A stretch of DNA of 64,000 nt from Stenogyne calaminthoides (taxonomy: Eukaryota > Streptophyta > Magnoliopsida > Lamiales > Lamiaceae). The position numbers and the translations under genes are program-made. This document shows, piece after piece, positions 47,875-59,342 of this stretch. The stretch is taken from assembly GCA_037126765.1 (NCBI GenBank), contig JBBCBC010000001.1:25032804-25096803 (forward strand). Reading direction: 5' to 3'. How positions within the stretch are numbered: the stretch's first letter is position 1; each line of letters starts with the position of its first letter. The notes under the pieces are model-generated. The model was not told the origin of the DNA. It ran no database searches and worked only from the letters and a program-made list of their open reading frames with translations.

Positions 47875-50070
47875 TTACCCTCTTATTTCGTCTAAGGTAA
47901 TCTCACTTTTGGGCTTTCGATTGTTCATAAAGTCTTCTTCCAAAAATCTAAAGTGCGTACTTATTACCACCTTTTGATCTTCGAGACCATAGAACATGCA
48001 CCCTTTCGTTCCCATGGGATATCCTATAAACAACCTTAGTTCCGATCGTGCATCCAACTTACCGGCTTCCTTGTCTAGCACGTATGCCGGACACCCCCAA
48101 ATTCTGAGGTGTCTCAGACTGGGCTTGCGCTCGGTCCACAACTCTTTAAGGGTTTTGGGAACCGATTTGGATGGCACCAGATTAAGAACATAAGCCGCTG
48201 TTTCCAAGGCATGACCCCAAAACGACTTGGGTAGATCTGAATAACTCATCATGGATCTTACCATTTCTAAGAGTGCTCTGTTTCTTCGTTCTACAACCCC
48301 ATTTTGTTGAGGGGTTCCGGGTGCAGTCAACTGGGAAACAATGCCCTCGTCTGACAGGTAGTTCAAAAACTCATCACTGAGGTATTCGCCTCCACCATCA
48401 GATCGTAGAAACTTGATACTCTTTTTCCTATGATTCTCCACTTCGGCTTTGAACTCTTTGAATTTATCAAAGGTTTTCGATTTGTGTTTCATCAGGAAAA
48501 TGTACCCGAACCTTGAGTAATCATCGATGAAAGTCACGAAATACTCATATCCACCTCTAGCTTTGGTTGACATTGGACCACACACATCAGTGTGAACGAT
48601 TTCCAACACTTCTGTGGCTCTATTCCCCTTTGCTCCAAATGCCCTCTTGGTCATCTTACCCTCCAAACATGATTTGCAGGTTGGAAGTGGTTCTAACTGT
48701 AGGTCTGACAGCGAACCATCTTTCACCAACCTTTGGATCCTATTTAGATTAATATGACCCAATCTTAGATGCCATAGAAGTGTCTCGTTCACGTTTTCTG
48801 AATGTTTTCTCTTATTGCATGAAACAGTCGATGTGTTATAAGATGCATTTTGTGAGTGGTGTGCACATTTGATAGTATAGAGATTGTTCCGCAATATTCC
48901 ATGACAAATAAACACATCGTTACGGTAAACAGTAACTTGCTTAAAAAAACGAACATAATATCCATCATTAATAAGTTTAGCAACAGAAATAAGGTTTTTG
49001 CAAAAAACTGGAACATAAAGAACATCTCTTAAAACTAAAAACTTGTCTTCAAAAGACAGGTGCACGTCTCCCACTGCTTCAGCTGCTACTCTCATAGCAT
49101 CGCCCAGTGTGATGAGGACCTCACTCCCACTAAGTTGCCGGGTTAGTACGAACCCCTGTAACGTGAAACAAACATGATCAGTGGATCCCGTATCCATTAC
49201 CCACGAATGGGTAGCATACGCCGCTAAACAAGTTTCAACAACTAGTACGTGAGCATTACCTTTCTTTCCTCTCCTTTTGGGATTGGAACAGGCACTCCTC
49301 CAATGTCCTTTTTCACCGCAGTTGAAACACTTCCCTTTTGGATTCCTTTTGACACCCATCCATTTGACCTTCTTTTCTCTACCTTTCTTGGCAGTGAGGT
49401 TTTCTTGGTTTCCACCATTCATTTTTTCTTCAACCTTGCCTTCCGTTGGCCTAGATTTTGAGAAAAAACTTTTGGTCACCAAGGCTTCATCCTTTTGTCC
49501 CAGATGTTTCTCTATAGTCTCCAAAGCTTCTTGAAGAGTATCCATAGTGAACATGTGATCACTCATCACAAAACTACAGTAAAACGCATCAAAACATTTT
49601 GGAAGAGTTAGGAACAAAGAATCCACTTGAACCTCACTACTATACTTAGCACCGAGATAAGCAAGCTTGTCAAAATAACGCTTGACCTTGAGAACATGAT
49701 ACCTCACGGGTGTTCCCTCAGTCATTTTCAGCATTATCATGCCATCACATTTGAACTGATCGATCATGCGATTCTTAGTTAAAAACATGTCTTCGAGACT
49801 TTGCATAATTTCCGCAGCAGATTCAACACCTTCATGAATGTATCTCAAATCTTCAGACAAAGATGTCAGGATTATATACTTCATAGGTTCATTGGCATGC
49901 TCCCAATCATTATATAAAGATCTCTCCACTTCAGTTGATCTCTCAGTTGGTTTGTTTGGCTTGGGCATCTCAAGAACAAAACTCATATTTCGTTTCCAAA
50001 TCACATAGTTATCACCAGTTAATTGATGTTCTTTGAGTGTATATAATAGTGGATTAAAAGGTTGCGACAT
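47875..50070 (-). CDS. Element G gag-protease-integrase polyprotein (open N-terminal part)
   Basis: One open frame of about 731 residues. I choose ATG at 50070 (MSQPFNPLLYTLKEHQLTGD), matching the gag starts of B and F; an upstream in-frame ATG at 50109 lies in the leader. Gag core: DNYVIWKRNMSFVL, LKMTEGTPVRYHVLKVKRYF. Zinc knuckle CFNCGEKGHWRSAC, CX2CX4HX4C (about 49287-49329). Protease VMDTGSTDHVCF with the active DTG (about 49176-49200). GAG-pre-integrase LLWHLRLGHINLNRIQ and CKSCLEGKMTKRAF. Integrase core with all three acidic residues: HTDVCGP, FIDDYSRFGYIF, QQNGVVERRN. It ends at a stop in the integrase-RT linker. One of the best preserved coding regions in the window, though RT is cut off by that stop. 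Confidence 0.93.
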   Translation of the reverse strand: MSQPFNPLLYTLKEHQLTGDNYVIWKRNMSFVLEMPKPNKPTERSTEVERSLYNDWEHANEPMKYIILTSLSEDLRYIHEGVESAAEIMQSLEDMFLTKNRMIDQFKCDGMIMLKMTEGTPVRYHVLKVKRYFDKLAYLGAKYSSEVQVDSLFLTLPKCFDAFYCSFVMSDHMFTMDTLQEALETIEKHLGQKDEALVTKSFFSKSRPTEGKVEEKMNGGNQENLTAKKGREKKVKWMGVKRNPKGKCFNCGEKGHWRSACSNPKRRGKKGNAHVLVVETCLAAYATHSWVMDTGSTDHVCFTLQGFVLTRQLSGSEVLITLGDAMRVAAEAVGDVHLSFEDKFLVLRDVLYVPVFCKNLISVAKLINDGYYVRFFKQVTVYRNDVFICHGILRNNLYTIKCAHHSQNASYNTSTVSCNKRKHSENVNETLLWHLRLGHINLNRIQRLVKDGSLSDLQLEPLPTCKSCLEGKMTKRAFGAKGNRATEVLEIVHTDVCGPMSTKARGGYEYFVTFIDDYSRFGYIFLMKHKSKTFDKFKEFKAEVENHRKKSIKFLRSDGGGEYLSDEFLNYLSDEGIVSQLTAPGTPQQNGVVERRNRALLEMVRSMMSYSDLPKSFWGHALETAAYVLNLVPSKSVPKTLKELWTERKPSLRHLRIWGCPAYVLDKEAGKLDARSELRLFIGYPMGTKGCMFYGLEDQKVVISTHFRFLEEDFMNNRKPKSEITLDEIRG

Positions 50071-51544
50071 CCTGAACTGAAATAAATAACAATTTGTGTA
50101 AGCACACAATTATCACATAATTCGATCACATTGTTCATATCAAAATCTCAAAACAATATGAACATGCATCAGCCGACATCTCAAAACAGTTTAAATAGGT
50201 CGCGTGGGGTGAACTGTCTATTTAAACACATTCAAGCAGGTTACAAACAGGAACAGTTACAAACCTTTAATTCAAAATTAATAGTCGGCTCCCACTTGAC
50301 CAATATAAAATTGACAGGGACTTCGGGGAAGTATATGCATATCAATTTTATACCTAAGTAATAACCATGATTAAATACAAAATTATTACTTTTCTTTGAA
50401 CGAGCCTCGTGGGGAGGGTCATCGTCGCCACTAATAATAATTCACAATCATCCTTTTGGGAATTTATTCATGTGAAAACCATCTTTTGGCCGTTCCGTGG
50501 TGGAAATTTCTCCAAAAGAATTCACAAATAAATATATCATGGAGGTCAATGTGATGAAATTTTATTATCCGGAATAAAATTTATCAACAATACATACTTA
50601 GTAATTTTCGAAAGTGAGATTTTCTTTTAGACAATTCTAAATCATGCAAACACATTTATCAAATAAAAATTGCACGAATTTAAAAAAAGCATCAAGACTA
50701 AATAAATCACGTTGGGCACATATATCCAACTGTCATGGTTTAAATTCTAAATCTTGATCTTGAGAAATCGTTTGTTCTTTTGCTTTCATCGTTCGTCTCG
50801 AAAAGCTCCCACTGAATCCGCAACAATTCTTTAAAACATCCTCCGTTTTGGGTTAGGACGACGTCCGAAAAAATGAGTAGCTCACGACCCAGAACCGAGT
50901 TGTATGCGCCTAGGCGCACACCCCGGTCCGGATCGGCCATCCCGCCCCCATCGTCCACGGCTTTGAGCACGCAAATGGCATCGCCCGGATGAGTCCGCAT
51001 GCGCCCATGCACACGCCCGTCCGGGGTCCCTCGCCCATCAAAGCCCATGCGCCCTCGTGCGTGCATGCCGGACGCCACCTGCCTCGCGCCCTAGACGCGA
51101 CCAGCTTCGCCCGTCCGCGATCGCCGGGTGGTGGCGCGGTCGCTAGGCATTCCGCCTAGCCGCGTGCTCCGCCTTGGCTCGCGTACGTCTGGGCACTCGA
51201 ACGTCCGTCTTTAATTCATCGTCTCCGTCTTCGTTCACGATCCGGTTACAATTTATTTACGAAAAAAATAAATAAACCTAGATCTAGACTAGTCTATTAC
51301 ATTGATCGAATCAAACAAATCATAATCTACTCGTGGATTTTCTCACGAGGCAAAATGAATCCGAACGAATCGAATTAAAAACCAACAATTTATTTGCATG
51401 TAAATAAGCACATTAAAATACCATGACAATTGGATACCTGCAAAACAGATCTAACAGTTCTACTATCCAATTTCAATTTTAATGAACAACAATTTAAATT
51501 ACAGTTTAAAAGATCAGAGCCCGAACCGGGGCTTTGATACCAGT
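50071..51544 (-). other. Leader of element G with GC-rich block and primer site
   Basis: 1.47 kb untranslated leader. Around 50860-51240 it turns strongly GC-rich (many gcgcc, gcccg) inside an otherwise AT-rich element, then AT-rich again. The primer site is plus-strand gctttgatacca at 51531-51542 (TGGTATCAAAGC on the minus strand, one base off the usual TGGTATCAGAGC). Open frames in the GC block (50740-51078) look like chance. Confidence 0.85.
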
Positions 51545-53393
51545 TGTTGGGATAACATACGCCAGGATCTATCGGGATGATCTCATAAACACAAATTTAA
51601 ATTAACAATTATTACTAGCATTAATTTACCTAAGTGAATTCAAATAATAATTAACCAACAACAACATGCAAATAATATTTCACGTAAAAGACCCTAGCAT
51701 GCGGAATTTCTAGGAGTTTACGTAAACATACCCGTTGGAGAGACGATCTGAGACAGACAGGGTCAAGTATCTGGATACCCACCAAAAGTCCTTCTCAAGT
51801 ATTCCCAAGTCCTCGTCTAATAACCCCGGTGGAAGGTCCTTCAATGAACGATTTATAAAACAAGGAAAATAAAAATATTGTTGCACCACCTTTGTGGATT
51901 TCTAATATTTCCAACACATGGAACACTAGCTTGGAATGAAAAAATTCATCCCCTATTTATAATAAGAGGGGGTTCAAAAATTTTGGAGCAATTAGGGCTA
52001 GGAAAGATCTTTTCTTGATCTCCAAGAAATCTTGAATATATCAAATATATTCTTCTTTCCATGTGTATTTTTCCACAAAAATCTCACACTCTTTATTTGC
52101 CTAATATTTCGAAAATTTCAAGAAAAGAATTTCAAGATTGGATCTTTCTTGAATTTATGAGATATTCTTGTATTCCAAGAATACATATCTTCCATAAAAT
52201 CTTTCCAAGAAAATCAAGAAAATCTTTCTTCCCTTTCTTATTTGATTTTTCGAAAATTTTCCTATTAAAGAAACCAAGTGGGAGTTTTCTTGAATTTATG
52301 GGATAATCTTGTATTCCAAGAATACATTATCTCCTTTCCATAAAATCTTTTCAAGAAAAATCTTCTCCCTCTTTTCTTTAATAATTTTAAAAAATTTGAG
52401 GAAATATTGCAACAATAATTTATTTTATTTTTAAGCACCTTTTATTTATTGGACTTTAATTTGGGCTACTTGAGGGGCCTTTAGGAGAATTAAGATGGAC
52501 CTTCCAATGGACTTCTGAATTCCAATATTGAGCCACAATATAATTCAGCCCATTAATATTAATTAATACCACTATATAATTAATATTGCATTATCCAATC
52601 TTAACCCATATTACGGTAATATGGCTCCCGGTTGTTATTTCCCGTGTTTAAGATTATTTAGTCCATTAATTAATTAAGCCACTGAAAAGATTCATATTAA
52701 TTAATATTTTTATCCTTGGAGTAAGGACAACCCAGCTTTATTATCCATACCGGAAAATTAATTCCACTTGCAAGATTTGGTATGATAAAGGTTCCGGGCC
52801 CACCAAGGGGACCAATCAAGCAAGACTTTTGCAAGCACAAGATTCTCTGTATTAATTTAGCAACTGTCGTGTAATTAATATTATTGCCCAAGATATAGGG
52901 TATCGAAGTCACAATGATTCTCTTCCCATTTATAAGTCAAAGAAATAACTACTAATCACACACAGTCCTTATTAAGTGACAGAGATTAAGAAATCAACAA
53001 CCACTGAGGTCTAATTCTTCATCCCTTAAGTCAGTGCGAATGAGTTTATCCTCTCTGTAGGTCCGCTTCAGCACATCGAATGCACTAGTATAATCTCTTG
53101 GTCAAGACAAGCCAATCTGAGCCTTACACATCAACTTCTACCAATAGATTGTTCGGATCTATCTAAGTTGTGAAACACGCACTCGTCTACAAGAAACCGT
53201 TAACGTGATCTTCTGTGATCTGGTATCACCACGTTAACTACAATGTAATGCGTGTTATGAACGGTTTGCAATAAATATACATAACATTCAATCATATTTA
53301 AAGCAACAGTGATAAACAATTTATTTCAGTAAATACGTGTTTAATACATAGGTTATACAAAGTAAAAGCATACTTTCACGTATAACCCCAACA
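51545..53393 (-). repeat. 5' LTR of element G
   Basis: Almost identical to the 3' copy; ends cgtataaccccaaca, then target copy tatat. TATA (plus strand tatttata) at 51954-51961. Confidence 0.96.
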
Positions 53394-53398
53394 TATAT

Positions 53399-53516
53399 AT
53401 ACCATTCAATCATATTTAATGCAACAATGATAAATAATTTATTTCAGTAAATAAATAAGAAATTCAGTTTGGTTATATATAAAGTAAAAAATATATTTTA
53501 CAGTATAGCCCCTACA
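53399..53516 (-). repeat. 5' LTR of element D, second part
   Basis: The sequence from accattcaatcatatttaat to cagtatagcccctaca continues D's LTR after G, matching 17330-17449. It is followed by ggata (53517-53521), D's target copy. Confidence 0.9.
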
Positions 53517-53521
53517 GGATA

Positions 53522-54189
53522 CCCTATAAACAGCCTTAACTCTGAACGTGCATCCAACTTACCGGCTTCCTTGTCTAGCACGTATGTCAGACACCCCCAG
53601 ATTCTTAAGTGTCGCAGACTGGGCTTGCGCCCAGTCTACAACTCTCTCGGGGTTTCGGGAACCGATTTGGATGGCATTAAGTTCAGAACATAAGCCGTTG
53701 TTTCCATGGCGTGACCCAAAATGACTTGGGTAGATCTGATTAAGTCATCATGCATCTGGCCATTTCTAAGAGCGTTCAGTTTCTTCGTTTTGCCACCCCG
53801 TTTTGTTGAGGGGTTCCGGGTGCAGTTAACTAGGAAACAATTCCCTCGTCTGACAGGTAGTTCAAAAACTCATCGCTGAGGTATTTGCCTCCACGATCAG
53901 ATCGTAGAAACTTGATACTCTTTTTCCTATGCTTCTCAGCTTTGACTTTGAAATCCTTGAATTTATCAAAGGTTTCCGATTTATGCTTCATAAGGAAAAT
54001 GTACCCGAACATTGAGTAATCATCGATGAAAGTCACGAAATACTCACAGCCACCTCTAGCTTTGGTTGACATTGGACCACACACGTTAGTGTGAACGATT
54101 TCTAACACTTCCGTGGCTCTAGTCCCCTTGGCTCCAAATGCCCTCTTGGTCATTTTACCCTCTAAACACGATTTGTAAGTTGGAAATGG
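53522..54189 (-). pseudogene. Element B integrase
   Basis: Minus strand. Open part 53830-54153 (MTKRAFGAKGTRATEVLEIV) covers the integrase core. The first catalytic Asp is replaced: HTNVCGP where G has HTDVCGP. The second is kept (FIDDYSMFGYIF). The Glu region (near 53790) and C-terminus are frameshifted, with a stop near 53800. It joins the RT piece at 15719 once element D is removed. Confidence 0.88.
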
Positions 54190-55584
54190 TTATAGTTGTA
54201 GGTCCTCCAGTGAACCATCTTTCACTAACCTTTGAATCCTATTCAGATTAATATGACCTAATCTGAGATGCCAAAGAAGTGTTTCGTTCACGTTATCTGA
54301 ACGTTTTCTCTTATTGTTCGAAACAATCGATGTGTTATAAGATGCATTTTGTGAGTGGTGTGCATAGTTAATAGTATAGATATTGTTCCGTAAAGTTCCA
54401 TGATAGATAAACACATCATTACAAAAAACAGTAACTTGCTTATTAAAACGACTAGAATATCCATCAGTAAATAGTTTAGAAACTGAAATAAGGTTTTTCC
54501 GAAAAACAGGAACATAAAGAACGTCTCTCAAAACTAAAACTCTGTCTTCAAAAGACTGGTGCACGTCTCCCACTGCTTCAGCTGCTACTCTCGTAGGATT
54601 GTCCAGTGTGATGAGGATCTCACTTCCACTAAGTTGTCGGGTCAGCTTGAACCCCTGTAACGTGAAACAAACATGATCAGTGGATCCCGTATCAACTACC
54701 CATGAATGGGAAGCATACGCCGCTAAATAAGTTTCAACAACTAGTGCGTGAGAATTACCTTTCTTTCCGACCCTCTTGGGCTTGGAATAGGCAGACCTCC
54801 AGTGTCCTTTCTCACCGCAGTTGAAGCACTTCCCCTTAGGATCCTTCTTGACACCACCAGCATCTTTCATCTTACCCTTGCCCTTGGCAACACTTGAGTT
54901 TGATTGTTTGTGGTTTTTGGCCCTTTTCTTCTTCTTACATTCCTTTGGCCTAGAAGATGAGGATGGACCACTTGCCGTCAAAGATTGAGTTTGGTGCCCC
55001 ATCAACGTCTCTGCCGAGACCAAAGCTTGCAACAAGTCAGCTAGCGAGAACTTCTGATTATTCATATGATAGTTCAGTTGAAAGTGCTCAAAACTTTTGG
55101 GCAGAGAGTGGAGAACCAAATCGGAGTGGGTCTCCAGATCGTAATCTGTACCCAGAACCTCAAGTTTGTTCAGATGAGCTATCATTTTGAGGACGTGATC
55201 CCTTACGGGTGTGCCCTCCACCATTTTCAGCGACAACATCTCTCGCAAGGTGATCTGACGAGCCATGCGGTTCTATGTTGAAACATCTTTCTAAGATTTT
55301 GCATGATTTCCGCAGCAGTTGCAAATTCTTGGTGTTGGTGTTGCAACACATCCGACATAGGTACACTTAGCCATATCATTGCAATGCTCCCAGTCCTCAC
55401 ACTTTTTCTTTTCCGCTTTACTCGACTCGCCAGTTGGCTCATCTGGTTTTGGTGTGTCATGGATCCACTTGTGCTTTTGTGCAGTTAGGACAATCATAAG
55501 TTTTCGTTTCCAATCAACATAGTTTTCACCAGATAGCTGATGATCTTTAAGTATAACATATAGTGGATTAAAAGGTTGTGACAT
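54190..55584 (-). pseudogene. Element B gag, protease and pre-integrase
   Basis: Start ATG at 55584 (MSQPFNPLYVILKDHQLSGE). The N-terminal 100 residues are open, a frameshift comes near 55270-55300, then 358 residues (54190-55266): gag core LKMVEGTPVRDHVLKMIAHL and LVLHSLPKSFEHFQLNYHMN, a zinc knuckle CFNCGEKGHWRSAY whose last Cys is Tyr, protease WVVDTGSTDHVC with intact DTG, and LLWHLRLGHINLNRIQRLVK. A stop ends the frame at 54190. Gag may have bound RNA poorly after the Cys loss. Confidence 0.9.
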
Positions 55585-57088
55585 GCTGAACTGAAATAAA
55601 CAACAATTGTATAAGCACAAAGTTATCACATGATTTTTGATCACATTATTCATATAAAAATCTCAAAACAATATGAATATGCATCATCCGACATCTCAAA
55701 ACAGTTTAAATAGGTCACGTGGGGTGAACTGTCTATTTAAATACATTCAAGCAGGTTACAAACAAGAACAATCACAAACTTTTAATTCACAATTAATAGT
55801 CGGCTCCCACTTGACCAATATAAAATCGACAGGGACTTCGGGGAAGTATATGCATATCAATTTTATACCTAAGTAATAACCATGATTAAATAAAGAATTA
55901 TTATTTTATTTTGAACGAGCCTCGAGGGGAGGGTCATCGTCACCACTAATAATAATTCACAATCATCCTTTTGAGAATTTATTCATGTAAAATCTATCTT
56001 TTGGCCGTTCCGATGGGGAAATTTCTCCAAAAGAATTCACAAATAAATAAATCATGGAGGTCAAAATTGACGTAATTTTATTATCCGGAATAAAATTGTC
56101 AATTAAATAAAACATACTTAGTAATTTTCGAAAGTGAGATTTTCTTTTTGACAATTTAAATATCATGAAAACACATTAACAAATAATAATGCATGAAATT
56201 AAAACAAGTATCAAGACAAAATAAATCAAGTTGGGCACATATATCCAACTATCATGGTTTAAATTTTAAGTCTTGATCTTGAGAAATCGTCTCTTTGTTT
56301 GGCCTTCATCATTCGTCTCGAAAAGCTCCCACTGAAACCGCAATAATTCTTGAAAAAATTATCCTTCGTCTTGGGTTGGGACGACGTCCGGCAACGCGTA
56401 GCTCACGGCCCGAAATTCATATCTGCGTGAGCCTTGGCGCATGCCAGCGTCCAAGGCCGGCCATCCCGCGCCCGTCGCCCGGCAGCCTAGGCATCGAGGC
56501 GACGCCGGACGAATTAGTGCGTTTATCTGCGGGCTTCGTCCATGCCTCCCACGCCTTTCATACCTGACTTCCGCCCATTTCGCGTGCCCCATGCACGCGC
56601 CCACACCGCCCCGTGCCAAGTGTTGCCCAAGACACCCGTTCGCTGTCTCTAGCTTCGCCCGTCCATGATCGCCTAGCGATGCAGCGGTCGCTGAGCCTTT
56701 TTGCCCTTGGCCAGGCGTCTTTGGCTCTGCACGTCCGGGCACTTGGTCGTCCATCTTTAATTCTCCGTCTCCATCTTCGTTCTCGATCTTGTTACAATTT
56801 ATTTATAAAAATAAATATACCTAGATCTAGACTAGTCTATTACATTTAACAAATCAAACAAATTCTAATCTACTCGTGGATTTTCTCACGAGGCAAAACG
56901 AATTCGAACGAATTGAATTAAAAACCAATAAATTATTTGCATGTAAATAAAGCACATTAAAATACCATGACAATTGGATACCTGCAAAACAGATCTAACA
57001 GTTCTACTATCCAATTTCAATTTTAATGAATAACAATTCAAATTACAGTTTAAAAGATCAGAGCCTGAACCAGTGCTCTGATACCAGT
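55585..57088 (-). other. Leader of element B with GC-rich block and primer site
   Basis: Homologous to G's leader at both ends, with a GC-rich block at about 56380-56760 that differs markedly from G's. Primer site gctctgatacca at 57075-57086 (TGGTATCAGAGC on the minus strand), two bases from the LTR. Confidence 0.88.
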
Positions 57089-57610
57089 TGTTGGGATGCT
57101 ATATGCCAGGATCTATCGGGATGACCTCATAAACACAAATTTAAATTACCGAATATTACTAGCATGAATTAACCTACGTGAATTCATATAATAATCAATC
57201 CAACAACAACATGCAAACAATAATTCACATAAAAGATCCTAGCATGCGGAATTTCTAGGAGTTTACGTAAACTTACCCGTTGGAGTGACAACTTTTGAGA
57301 CAGACATGATCAGATATCTGGCTACCAACCGAAAGTCCTTCTCAAGTATTCCCAAGTCCTTGCTCAACGACCTTGGAGGAAGGTTCCCCAATGAACAATC
57401 ATAAAACAAAGGAATAAATAAATTGTTGCACCACCTTTGTAGATTTCTAATTTTTCCAACTCATGGAATTGTGTTGGGGATGAAAAATTCATCCCCTATT
57501 TATAATAGAGGGGGGGACGAAAATTTGGGCCAAAATAGGGTTAGGAAAGATTTTTTCTTGATCTCCAAGAAATCTTGAATATATCCCATATATTCTTCTT
57601 TCCATGTGTA
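57089..57610 (-). repeat. 5' LTR of element B, truncated
   Basis: tgttgggatgctatatgcc to tccatgtgta, matching the first ~520 bp of 10017-11866, then abrupt loss of similarity at 57611. About 1.3 kb is missing. Minus-strand TATA is at about 57495-57505. Confidence 0.9.
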
Positions 57611-58590
57611 ATTTTCCTAATTGCTATGAGATACAATCATAAACCTTTATAACTCTTAACTACAAAATAAAAAAAATCCTATATTACCCTTCCTTACTTT
57701 TCTCCCCCCAATCACCAAACTTCACACCAATCTCACCAAAACACAATCATAAACCTTTATAACTCTTAACTAATGGGGTGTCCTAATTGCTATGAGATAC
57801 AATCATAAACCTTTATAACTCTTAACTACAAAATAGAAAAAATCCTATATTACCCTTCCTTACTTTTCTCCCCCCAATCACAAAACTTCACACCAATCTC
57901 ACCAAAACACAATTCAACCTTACCCACGAGTTTTGCAATCAAGTATGCATAAATTCTCATATTCCACCTTTTTCTCCACCATTGCAATCCCAAAATCGCT
58001 GCAGAAAACCCCGCCGCCATCATAAAAAAATACTGATGCCTTCTATAGTTACCCGCCGACAGTGGATCTGCACAGATCCATTCAGATCCACCGCCACAAA
58101 ATCGCCACCAACACCCAGCGGCGGCGAAGTCATCGTCAAGGTCATCGATTACAGTGGAAAATCGCCACCAACATCTCGAAAAAAATCACTCGATTCTAGC
58201 AGACAAAAAAGAAATAGGAGAATAATCGCCACCACATGAGAAATCACTCGATTTCAACGGACAAAAAAGAAATAGAAGAATAATCGCTGCCACATGAGAA
58301 TCGCCCGTCGCCGCCGCCGTGTGAAAGGGAGAAATCTGGGTTGTTGCGGATGGATTTTTAGTGAGAGGTGGATTAGGTTTTAGAGAGAGATAGAGAGGGA
58401 GAGAGAAGGAGAGTCGTCTGATTTTTTTTTTTCAAATTGAATAAAGGAAAGGGGCAATAGTTGATAAGGGAAAAAGGGAATTTTTGTATCATTTATTATA
58501 CCTAAGAGTATTAAAGGGTTTGTGTTGTATTAAAGTGCAATTTTGGATCCTACTATGTATCTCTAAGTAATTATCCCAAACAAGTATAAA
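57611..58590. mobile_element. Possible non-autonomous DNA transposon with GC-rich core
   Basis: The left part (cctaattgctatgagatac...aaacctttataactcttaac) and the reverse complement of the right part (gataattacttagagatac...aaaccctttaatactctta) are loosely similar, like long degenerate inverted repeats. Between them is a GC-rich, CGCC-repeat core (58000-58330) and a purine-rich gagagagatagagaggg run near 58385. A Mutator-like element carrying a gene piece would look like this, but I find no target duplication. Confidence 0.35.
57615..57932. repeat. 166-bp tandem duplication
   Basis: tcctaattgctatgagatac starts at 57615 and at 57781. The two copies are nearly identical through ccttccttacttttctcccc and caccaatctcaccaaaacac. 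The first copy carries an extra aaacctttataactcttaac segment at its end. Confidence 0.93.
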
Positions 58591-59342
58591 ACTGAACAAA
58601 ATAGAAAATGGAAAATGGAAAAAATTGAGTAGGAAAAAGAGGGAGTACTAATTATTTGGAATTTAAATTTATTTTTAAAATTTTGTATTTTATGACTAAT
58701 TTGTTTAGTGGAAGTTCACTAAAATCCCCTTTTCTTCTAAGACAAAAACTTGTATGCAATATTGCATACAATTGATATGTGCAATTGTATGACAAGGAAA
58801 CACTTTCGTAATAATCGACACAAAACAATGACAAGGACAGCTCAACTTCATGGCGAGTCCAGTCAAGGCCAAGATAGAGTTCTCCGTGAGCACCGGCTTG
58901 ACACACATAGTGTAGAGCCTTCTTCAGAGCCCTCCGGGGGGACGATGATATCCTGACCCTCGAGGCGGTAGAGGTGGCGAAGCAGAGGTGCTCCCGAGGG
59001 CGTCGTTCGGGTCAAAGGCGCACCACAAAGCGGCATTACACGACGCCACACCCCAAATGACCCAGTAGTCCAAATTCTTTAGGATTTCAACTACTACATC
59101 CATGTTATCGTTGATGCAAAAAATTGGATTTCTTGTTATTCTTCTCTATTTTCTCATTGTTATCAACTAATTCATGTACTTGCACCATATTAATGGATAT
59201 CGGTAGTGTGTGTGCGTATGTGAAATGTTGTTGTAAGTTTGTGTTATTTGCTGGTACTGTTATAGAGATGGAATGGAAACACTAATTTTGGGCTGATGAT
59301 TTTTTTTTGCGCTTGTATTGATTTTTGTTCATGTAGTAACAC
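58591..59342. other. Unassigned sequence between repeats
   Basis: AT-rich to about 58850, then moderately GC-rich to 59060. Minus-strand open frames of 60-84 residues (58652-58908, 58863-59051) overlap in different frames and match nothing I recognise. They could be a scrap of a host exon. 59070-59342 is AT-rich and featureless, ending in aacac (59338-59342), the left target copy of element H. Confidence 0.4.

Larger units (their letters stand above)
44183..53393 (-). mobile_element. Element G: complete minus-strand Ty1/copia element
   Basis: 9.2 kb with LTRs 44183-46032 and 51545-53393 (1850 and 1849 bp, very alike), target duplication tatat at 44178-44182 and 53394-53398, polypurine tract at 46033 and primer site at 51531-51542. 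It sits in D's 5' LTR. The coding region is almost whole: gag, zinc knuckle, protease, integrase, RT, RNase H, interrupted by a few stop codons. Its similar LTRs and good coding make it one of the youngest insertions here. Confidence 0.96.
15725..53516 (-). mobile_element. Element D: minus-strand element inserted in B, itself heavily interrupted
   Basis: The left edge (3' LTR, 15725) and right edge (5' LTR end, 53516) are flanked by gaata (15720-15724) and ggata (53517-53521), a target duplication with one mismatch, and B's integrase reading resumes at 53517. D's own sequence is 15725-18740, 20515-20846, 35348-35792, 36181-36461, and the right end at 43011-44182 and 53399-53516. Which of F or D contributes 38310-43010 is partly unresolved because the two have apparently recombined. 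Confidence 0.85.
10017..57610 (-). mobile_element. Element B: outermost minus-strand Ty1/copia element, interrupted by all others
   Basis: Its 3' LTR (10017-11866) and truncated 5' LTR (57089-57610) share variants such as ttatatgccaggatctatc and aacctacgtgaattc that differ from those of G, so they are a pair. Between them B's own sequence is 11867-12147, 14006-15724 and 53517-57088; everything else was inserted later. Joined in order, these pieces give RNase H, RT, integrase, protease, gag, leader and primer site. The 5' LTR is cut at 57610, so no target duplication can be checked. Confidence 0.9.

Noticed and set aside
50740..51078. 112-residue frame, and frames at 56295-56849
   Set aside because: They arise from GC-rich leader blocks with few stop codons; G and B versions are not similar as proteins.
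57075..57086. tRNA-Met gene near the LTR
   Set aside because: Only the 12-base complement of a tRNA 3' end is present: a primer site, not a tRNA.
57982..58239. 85-residue plus-strand frame in the GC-rich core
   Set aside because: Low-complexity, Arg/Lys/Pro/Ser-rich translation with no recognised motif; not supported as a gene.
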